From Bacteroidales bacterium (GTDB lineage Bacteria > Bacteroidota > Bacteroidia > Bacteroidales > JAAUTT01): 13,834 bases of DNA. The DNA is taken from NCBI GenBank assembly GCA_012031335.1, contig JAAUTT010000034.1, positions 1-13,834 on the forward strand, written 5' to 3'. Within the stretch, counting starts at the first letter, position 1. Each line of letters begins with the position of its first letter. Positions 7,225-13,834 of this stretch are shown here, one piece after another. Below the pieces are notes generated by a model. That model did not search any database and had not been told where the DNA came from. It saw nothing but the letters and a program-made list of their open reading frames with translations. The translations under genes were made by a program, and so were the position numbers.

Positions 7225-10200
7225 ATGAACTGGTTTAAAAACATGAAAATCCGGACAAAATTATTGAGCAGTTTCTTATTGGTGGCTGTTTTAGCCGGAA
7301 TAATTGGTTATATGGGGATAATGCGTATAAAACAAATTGATGCAGCCGATACTAAATTGTATGCAAATATTACTGTTCCGGTAGCCGATATGATAGACAT
7401 GGCAACCGCATTTCAGAGAATTCGTGTAAATGTTCGGGATGCAATTCATGCCAACAATAACGAAGACCGAAAAGCTAAATTGGACCGTATTGAAGAACTA
7501 ACAAAAATCTTTAACGAAAAAATGGTCCGAATTGAAGCGACAACATTTTCTGATGAAGGGAGAGCATTAGAGAAAAATTTAAAGGAATCCTTTAATGCAT
7601 ACATATCTTCTGTTCCGGATATCAAGGATATGCTCAATGCTGAGAATTTAAGCGGAGCCATAATGATAATGAACGGTAAAATGAAAAGTGACAATGAAGC
7701 TTGCCAAAAAGCATTGGATGAATTTCAAAACCTAAAAGTTAAACTGGCTAAGCAGACTTCTGAAGAAAATACTTCATTGGCTACTACTGCAACAACATTT
7801 ATGATCATATTGATTGTTCTGGCTTTGGTGGCTTCCATATCGCTCGGTTTTATTATTGCTACCAATATTCAGGGAATTATCCGTTCAGTTATTACACAAA
7901 CAAAAGAACTGGTAGATGCAGCAATTGCAGGTCGCCTGGCTACCCGCGCCAAACCCGAAGAGACCAATGCTGAGTTCAGGGAAATAGTTGTAGGTATTAA
8001 CCGCACCCTCGATGCTGTTATCGGTCCGTTAAATGTTGCTGCAGAATATGTAGACCGTATTTCGAAGGGTAATATTCCAGAGAAAATTACCGATACTTAT
8101 AATGGCGATTTCAACGAAATTAAAAATAACCTCAATGTTTGTATCGATGCTGTAAATGCATTGGTTGCCGATGCAAATATGCTGTCAAAGGCCGCCATTG
8201 AAGGGAAGCTGGCAACACGTGCCGATTCCTCGAAACATGAAGGCGATTTTGGTAAAATTGTAGACGGGGTAAATCAAACCCTCGATGCCGTAATAGGTCC
8301 GTTAAAATGTTGCTGCTGAATATGTTGATCGTATATCAAAAGGTAACATTCCCGAAAAAATTACCGATAACTACAATGGCGATTTCAACGAGATTAAGAA
8401 TAACCTCAATGTTTGTATCGACGCAGTAAATGCTTTGGTTAGCGACGCCATGATGTTATCAGTTGCAGCTGTTGAAGGAAAACTGGCAACCCGTGCCGAT
8501 TCTTCAAAGCATGGAGGCGATTTTGCTAAAATAGTGGATGGCGTAAACAGAACCCTTGATGCTGTAATAGGTCCTCTGAATGTTGCTGCTGAGTATGTGG
8601 ATAAAATTTCAAAAGGTAGTATCCCGGAAAAAATTACAGACAATTATAATGGCGATTTCAATAATATCAAGAATAACCTGAACCAATGTATCGTTGCGCT
8701 CAATGGATTAATCGAGGAAATGAACCGGATGAGCATTGAACATGAAAAGGGAGATATCGATGTAGTTGTAAATGCCGAACGTTTTGAAGGAGCCTATAAA
8801 GTGATGGCTCAGGGTGTAAACGATATGGTAGGAGCTCATATTGCAGTGAAAAAGAAAGCAATGGGTGTATTCAGGGATTTTGGTAATGGTAACTTCGAAG
8901 CCAATATGGAGCAATTGCCCGGCAAGAAAAAGTTTATAAATGATGCAATTGAACAGGTAAGAACAAATCTTAAAGCGTTGATTGAAGATGCCAATATGCT
9001 ATCCAAGGCAGCTGTAGAAGGCCGTTTAGCAACCCGTGCAAATGTTGATAAGCATCAGGGCGATTTCCGCAAGATTGTGGAAGGTGTAAACGAAACCCTC
9101 GATGCAGTAATCGGACCTTTGAATGTAGCGGCTCTTTATGTCGAAAAGATTTCGAAAGGCGATATGCCCGACCTTATCACCGAGAACTACAATGGCGATT
9201 TCAATAACATCAAAAACAATCTGAACAGTTTAATCAAATCATTTAACGAAATCATCACCAAGGCCAAAATGGTATCGCAGGGCGATTTAACAGTTACCCT
9301 GGCCAAACGTTCGGATAACGACGAGTTAATGGGTGCTTTGTCGGATATGGTTTTCCGCCTGAGTGAAATAGTGGGTCAGGTGATGGAAGCTGCTCAGAAT
9401 GTGTCAACGAGCAGTAACGAGATGAGTAACTCAGCAGTTCAGATATCGGAAGGTGCCAGCGAACAGTCTGCTTCAGCCGAAGAGGTATCTTCTTCTATCG
9501 AGGAAATGACTTCAACTATCCAGCAGAACAGTGATAATTCCATCACTACCGAAAAGATTGCTGTGGCCTCGGCTCAGGGAATGATGGATGTAAATTCTGC
9601 CGCTCAGAAGAGTCTGGAAGCAATACGTCAGATATCGGAAAAGATCAGGATTATCAACGATATTGCAGGGAAGACTGATATCCTGGCCATCAATGCAGCC
9701 ATAGAAGCTGCCCGGGCAGGCGAACAGGGAAAGGGATTTGCGGTAGTTGCTGCCGAAGTGCGCAAGCTGGCCGAGGTAAGCCAGAAAGCTGCTGTTGAAA
9801 TCAACGAATTATCTGCTTCAAGTCTCAGGGTAACCGAAGAGTCGGGAAGTTTGATGATGAAGATAATCCCCGAAATACAGAAGACAGCCCAGTTGGTGAA
9901 AGAAATTGCCGCATCGAGCAACGAACAGCGCTCGGGATCGGAACAGATCACCAAAGCCGTACTGCAGTTTACTCAGGTAACTCAGCAGAATGCCGCCGCC
10001 GCCGAAGAGATGAGCTCGAGCTCCGAAGAACTGGCTAGTCAGGCCGAGTTGCTGAAGGAGACTATCAGCTTCTTTAATACCGGTAAGCAGATTAAAGCAG
10101 CTCAGCCAATAAAACCTGCTCATAAAACGGTAAAGTCCAAGGTAAAATGCTCCCCGGTCTTTTCATCATGAAACCCCCACAGGAGGTGTAAATCTTAACC

Positions 10201-10241
10201 TGGATATTGATAAGGAAGATAAACTTTTCGAAAGTTTCTAG
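7225..10241 (+). CDS. Methyl-accepting chemotaxis protein 1 with poly-HAMP array, frame broken twice
   Basis: Repaired, 1004 residues. Membrane helix 1 is at about 12-33, a periplasmic helical sensor resembling the four-helix-bundle MCP type at about 34-188, and membrane helix 2 at about 191-213. Then come five 90-91-residue double-HAMP units from residue 224: units 1-3 nearly identical, unit 4 divergent (GDIDVVVNAERFEGAYKV), unit 5 intermediate. The signalling domain follows from about 678 with hairpin tip DILAINAAIEAARAGEQGKG and methylation-type stretches such as AEEVSSSIEEM. Extra A in AAAA at 8304-8307: without it, IGPLKCCC-stop becomes IGPLNVAAEYVDRISKG as in every other repeat. Extra A in AAAA at 10144-10147: without it the tail continues as VNAPRSFHHETP to the stop at 10239-10241 and ends in KLFESF. 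It lies 66 bases after the MBL gene with no terminator between. Confidence 0.92.
7894..9256 (+). repeat. Five tandem 273-bp double-HAMP units in mcp1
   Basis: Units are 7894-8166, 8167-8440 (one extra base), 8441-8713, 8714-8983 (divergent, 270 bp) and 8984-9256. The core repeat contains LATRAD, TLDAVIGPLNVAAEYVD, SKGNIPEKITD and YNGDFNEIKNNL. Phase is exact at 91 codons, so units can be gained or lost in frame. Confidence 0.9.
8984..10143 (+). repeat. Long direct repeat, copy A (last HAMP unit plus signalling domain)
   Basis: This roughly 1.16-kb stretch aligns without gaps to 12307-13466 at a constant offset of 3323 bases, with only scattered, mostly synonymous differences. It covers HAMP unit 5 and the whole MCP signalling domain of mcp1. 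Confidence 0.9.
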
Positions 10242-10263
10242 AAAATAATTAGTAATCTGTTTG

Positions 10264-10290
10264 GTTCCGGGTAGTTTTTTTACCCGGAAC
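10264..10290 (+). terminator. Intrinsic terminator after mcp1
   Basis: Perfect 10-bp stem, GTTCCGGGTA (10264-10273) and TACCCGGAAC (10281-10290), loop GTTTTTT, followed by TTTT. It lies 22 bases after the repaired mcp1 stop, which supports that stop as the true gene end. The mcp2 gene therefore probably has its own promoter in 10291-10374. Confidence 0.85.
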
Positions 10291-10374
10291 TTTTAAATCT
10301 CTACTAATAACCCGAAAAAAACTCCTGCATATATACTTCAAGAAAAATTAATTCATTAATAATAAATTTTTGCC

Positions 10375-13300
10375 ATGAAAAAGATAAAAATCAGAACCAA
10401 ACTTATTACAGGTTTTGTGCTTGTCGCAATTATTGCAGGAATTATAGGACTGGTTGGCTATAATTCCATCCATAATCAAAAAGAAAGCTTATCTAATATT
10501 AAGGATAACAGGATTCCTTCCATGATGGCTTTTTCGGAGATCAACAAGGAACGGATGATAATCAGGTCCCAAACCCTTGAGGTAATGCTGGTGTTAAGTC
10601 AGAACAACTTGGTGTCGGTTAAGCAGAGTTTGAAAAATATCCTGGAGAAAAGAGCAGAATTCGATGGAAAGAAGTGGATAAAAACTGGACATTATCCGAA
10701 TCTATCCCTCGTCAGAGCGAAGAGGGTCTTCGACTTCAAAAACAAATTCAGGGAGAATATAAAGCCTGGCGCGATATATATGTTGTGCTGGATAATCTGG
10801 TGGTTAAAATGATAGAAGCTGACGAAAGTGAACTGGCAAATCTCCGGAATGAATTTAATACGGCTTACGAAAAAATGGTGCCCATATCCAATACCATGGG
10901 AGCTTCCTTCGATTTACTTAAGGATAATAACAATAAAAACACCGTCAAAATAGTTAACGAAACGCTGGTTTCCAGTTTAACAGCCCAGAATTTTATTCTT
11001 ATCATCATTTTTGTTGCTCTGGTAATGGCTATATTTCTAGGGTTATGGATTTCTGCTAATATTCAGGGTATTATCCGCTCGGTTATCAAACAAACCAAAG
11101 ATCTGGTAGATGCTGCCGTAGCTGGTCGCCTGGCCACCCGTGCCAAACCGGAGGAAACCAATGCCGAGTTCAGGGAAATTATTGTTGGGATAAACCGCAC
11201 CCTCGATGCAGTGATAGGCCCCTTAAATGTTGCTGCAGAATATGTCGATCGCATTTCGAAAGGAAATATTCCCGAAAAGATTACCGATACTTACAATGGC
11301 GATTTCAACGAAATAAGGAATAATCTCAATGTTTGTATCGATGCTGTGAATGCGCTGGTTTCCGATACAAATATGCTGTCGAAGGCAGCCATTGAAGGAA
11401 AGCTGGCAACACGTGCCGATTCCTCGAAACATGAAGGCGATTTTGCTAAAATTGTAGACGGGGTAAATCAAACACTCGATGCCGTAATTGGACCATTAAA
11501 CGTAGCCGCCGAATATGTCGACCGCATATCAAAAGGTAATATTCCTGAAAAGATTACTGATAATTATAATGGCGACTTCAACGAAATTAAAAACAATTTA
11601 AACCAGTGTATCGATGCCATTAACCTATTGATTAATGAAACCGTTATGCTGGGTAGTGCTGCTGTAGAAGGTAAACTAAAAACGCGTGCTGAGGCAGACA
11701 AGCACTCCGGCGATTTTGAAGAAGATAATTGAAGGTGTTAATGGCACTCTAGATACGCTTGTGGGATTGCTGGATGTTATGCCTACTCCTGCAATGGTAA
11801 TCGATAAAAACTTTCAGATACAATATATAAATCATATTGGTGCTTCAGTTGGGAATAAGTCGCAAAATCAACTCGAAGGCACAAAATGTTATGATCATTT
11901 TAAAACAGATGATTGCAAAACCGAAAATTGTGCATGTGGCCGTTCAATGCGATCGGGTGGCAACGAGGATAGAGAAACCATTGCCCGCCCTGGCAATTCA
12001 CTACTCGAAATTCAATATTCGGCAGTTCCGCTTCGAAATAAAGATGGTCTCACTATTGGTGCTTTTGAAGTAGTGTCGGATCAAACTGCCATTAAAAAAA
12101 GCATGAGAAAAGCTGAAAAGATCGAAAAGTATCAGACAAATGAGGCATTGAAATTAACCGAAGGAATTACAAAGATGGCCAAGGGCGATTTATCTTTCGA
12201 ATTGAAAACCGAAACTGCTGATGAAGAAACTTCGGATGCCCAGAAAATGTTCGATGCAATTAATCACGCAGTAAATGTTTCAGTTTTTGCCATAAAGCTT
12301 TTGGCTGAAGATGCGAATATGCTTGTTAAGGCAGCCGTGGAGGGCCGTTTGGCAACCCGTGCCAATGCAGATAAGCATCAGGGCGATTTCCGCAAGATAG
12401 TAGAAGGGGTAAACGAGACCCTCGATGCAGTAATTGGACCTTTGAATGTGGCTGCTCTTTATGTCGAAAAGATTTCGAAAGGCGATATGCCAGACCTTAT
12501 CACCGAGAACTACAATGGCGATTTCAATAACATCAAAAATAATCTGAACAGTTTAATCAAATCATTTAACGAAATCATCACCAAGGCCAAAATGGTATCG
12601 CAGGGCGATTTAACAGTAACTCTGGCCAAGCGCTCTGATAATGACGAACTAATGGGTGCATTGTCGGATATGGTTTCCCGCCTGAGCGAAATAGTGGGTC
12701 AGGTGATGGTAGCGGCCCAAAATGTATCGACGAGTAGTAACGAAATGAGTAACTCGGCGGTTCAGATATCGGAAGGTGCCAGCGAGCAATCGGCTTCAGC
12801 CGAAGAAGTGTCCTCTTCAATCGAGGAAATGTCCTCAACTATCCAGCAGAACAGTGATAATTCCATCACAACCGAAAAGATTGCTGTGGCCTCAGCTCAG
12901 GGAATGATGGATGTAAATGCAGCCGCCCAAAAGAGTCTGGAAGCAATGCGTCAGATATCGGAAAAGATCAGGATTATCAACGATATTGCAGGGAAGACTG
13001 ATATTCTGGCTATCAATGCAGCTATTGAAGCTGCACGGGCAGGCGAACAGGGAAAGGGTTTTGCCGTAGTAGCTGCCGAAGTGCGCAAGTTGGCTGAGGT
13101 AAGCCAGAAAGCTGCTGTGGAAATCAACGAATTATCAGCATCGAGTCTTCGTGTTACCGAAGAGTCGGGAAGTTTGATGATGAAAATAATCCCCGAAATA
13201 CAGAAGACAGCTCAGCTGGTGAAAGAAATTGCCGCATCGAGCAACGAACAGCGCTCGGGATCGGAACAGATCACCAAAGCTGTAATGCAGTTTACCCAGG

Positions 13301-13567
13301 TAACCCAGCAGAATGCCGCCGCCGCCGAAGAGATGAGCTCGAGCTCCGAAGAACTGGCTAGTCAGGCCGAGCTGCTGAAAGATACCATCAGCTTCTTTAA
13401 TACCGGTAAGCAGATAAATGCAGCTCAACCAGTAAAACCTGTACATAAATCGGGAAAATCCAAAGTAAATGCTCCACGGACTAAACAGCAGGAATCCACT
13501 TATTGTGGAATTAACCTGAATCTGGAGTCGCCTGATAATGACAATAAGTTATACGAAAAACTTTTAG
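10375..13567 (+). CDS. Methyl-accepting chemotaxis protein 2 with HAMP array and Cys-rich PAS, frame broken three times
   Basis: Repaired, 1063 residues. Membrane helix 1 at about 8-29, a periplasmic helical sensor unlike that of mcp1, and membrane helix 2 just before NIQGIIRSVI. Two full double-HAMP units start at residue 239, then a half unit, a PAS domain (nt 11773-12090), a divergent HAMP stretch (GITKMAKGDLSFEL), one more double-HAMP unit and a signalling domain almost identical to that of mcp1. Repairs: one base missing at 10666-10671 (gives FDGKEVDKNW), one extra base near 11718-11723 (gives GDFKKIIEGVNG or GDFEKIIEGVNG), one extra A in AAAAA at 13556-13560. The last moves the stop from 13584 to 13565-13567 and the end becomes KLYENF, parallel to KLFESF in mcp1. 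A terminator follows. The PAS suggests a cytoplasmic redox, metal or ligand input in addition to the periplasmic one. Confidence 0.92.
11088..11772 (+). repeat. Double-HAMP repeat array in mcp2, before the PAS domain
   Basis: Units 11088-11360 and 11361-11633 are complete 273-bp copies closely matching mcp1 units 1 and 2. From 11634 a third copy runs only to about 11772, where the PAS domain begins. A further unit (12307-12579) follows the PAS segment. Confidence 0.88.
11887..11937 (+). other. Cys cluster in the mcp2 PAS domain
   Basis: The four Cys codons begin at 11887, 11914, 11929 and 11935, giving spacing C-x8-C-x4-C-x-C in KCYDHFKTDDCKTENCACGR. This lies in the middle of the PAS fold after the QYINHIG strand. 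The spacing could bind a metal or Fe-S centre or form disulfides; which one cannot be told from sequence. Confidence 0.75.
12307..13466 (+). repeat. Long direct repeat, copy B (last HAMP unit plus signalling domain)
   Basis: Gap-free partner of 8984-10143 (offset 3323). Similarity drops on both sides: upstream the two receptors carry unrelated segments (divergent HAMP in mcp1, PAS-linked HAMP in mcp2), and downstream the C-terminal tails diverge except for the final pentapeptide. Confidence 0.9.
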
Positions 13568-13588
13568 GTTTTAATTTTCAATAGTTCT

Positions 13589-13628
13589 AAAGCTGTTCTG
13601 AAGGATCTTCCCGACGAACAGCTTTTTT
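13589..13628 (+). terminator. Intrinsic terminator after mcp2
   Basis: A 10-bp stem, AAAGCTGTTC (13589-13598) and GAACAGCTTT (13616-13625), with a 17-base loop and a T run to 13628. It follows both the literal stop (13582-13584) and the repaired stop (13565-13567), ending the chemosensory cluster. Confidence 0.85.
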
Positions 13629-13777
13629 GATTTAATAATTTGATGCAGGTGTTTACAGCAATCTGGCTTCTTATTTCCTATAGATACTTGATACTTCCGG
13701 TTTCATTCAGATTCAGTATTAATTTAAACCCTAATTCAATAGATTTATTTCAATCACTACTGTCCGGTAAAACAATT

Positions 13778-13804
13778 AGATTCTTCGCTATGCTAGAATG
13801 ACAG
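13778..13804. repeat. Short palindrome-like intergenic element, possible dispersed repeat
   Basis: The segment begins AGATTCTTCGC, ends AGAATGACAG and has an ATTCT/AGAAT arm pair. It resembles the GATTCTTCGC...AGAATGACA intergenic repeat I recall from many bacterial and metagenomic assemblies, here in a degenerate copy. The rest of 13629-13834 is A+T-rich, with no gene or RNA I can recognise. Confidence 0.4.
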
Positions 13805-13834
13805 GCTTTTTATTAATTTTTAGTGAGGTGGGGT

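Noticed and set aside
7894..12579. Regular direct repeats as a possible CRISPR or satellite array
   Set aside because: The unit is 273 bp, entirely coding, and translates to a 91-residue double-HAMP module; there are no short repeats with unique spacers.
9628..13446. Antisense open frames of about 80-110 codons inside mcp1 and mcp2, occurring in matching pairs
   Set aside because: They are similar to each other only because the two receptor genes are near-identical there; the sense strand explains the conservation.
13629..13834. Possible small gene or RNA after the last terminator
   Set aside because: No open frame of useful length, no tRNA-like or rRNA-like sequence, and only a short repeat-like element could be pointed to.

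Overview
The window looks like a Bacteroidota chromosome segment, most likely from an anaerobic or sulfur-exposed member of the Bacteroidales/Marinilabiliales type. The reasons are its moderate A+T content, the lack of clear Shine-Dalgarno sequences before most starts, a TAnnTTTG-type -7 promoter element before the left operon, and proteins that read like that phylum's. This placement is inferred from style and not from a marker gene.

Left third (1-3188): a periplasmic/membrane sulfur module. A plus-strand tandem rhodanese (5' end outside the window) converges on a minus-strand operon. That operon holds two half-size YeeE/YedE sulfur-transport membrane proteins, a membrane-anchored rhodanese-fold protein ending in Gly-Gly-Cys-Glu, and a second small membrane-anchored rhodanese-fold protein. 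A strong hairpin separates the convergent genes. Of four rhodanese folds, only one keeps the catalytic cysteine.

Right three quarters (3446-13584): a plus-strand chemosensory cluster in the order cheA, cheW, cheR (catalytic domain only), metallo-beta-lactamase-fold protein, mcp1, mcp2. No cheY, cheB, cheD or motility gene is visible. Both receptors have a periplasmic sensor between two membrane helices, then arrays of 91-residue double-HAMP repeats and an almost identical signalling domain. mcp2 also carries a PAS domain with a Cys cluster inserted in the HAMP array. Strong hairpin terminators follow both receptor genes. The metal-binding protein inside the operon could be a soluble sensor, by analogy with the di-iron oxygen sensor ODP that is genetically linked to chemoreceptors in other phyla.

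Read literally, four genes are broken by single-base frameshifts: cheA twice, mcp1 twice, mcp2 three times and the small rhodanese once. Every one lies in or next to a short homopolymer or simple repeat, and one base restores a protein that matches its family or its neighbouring paralogue. Base-calling or assembly error is the simplest explanation. After repair, the two receptors end in LFESF and LYENF, which fit the C-terminal pentapeptide that tethers CheR/CheB. CDS entries below give the repaired extents.
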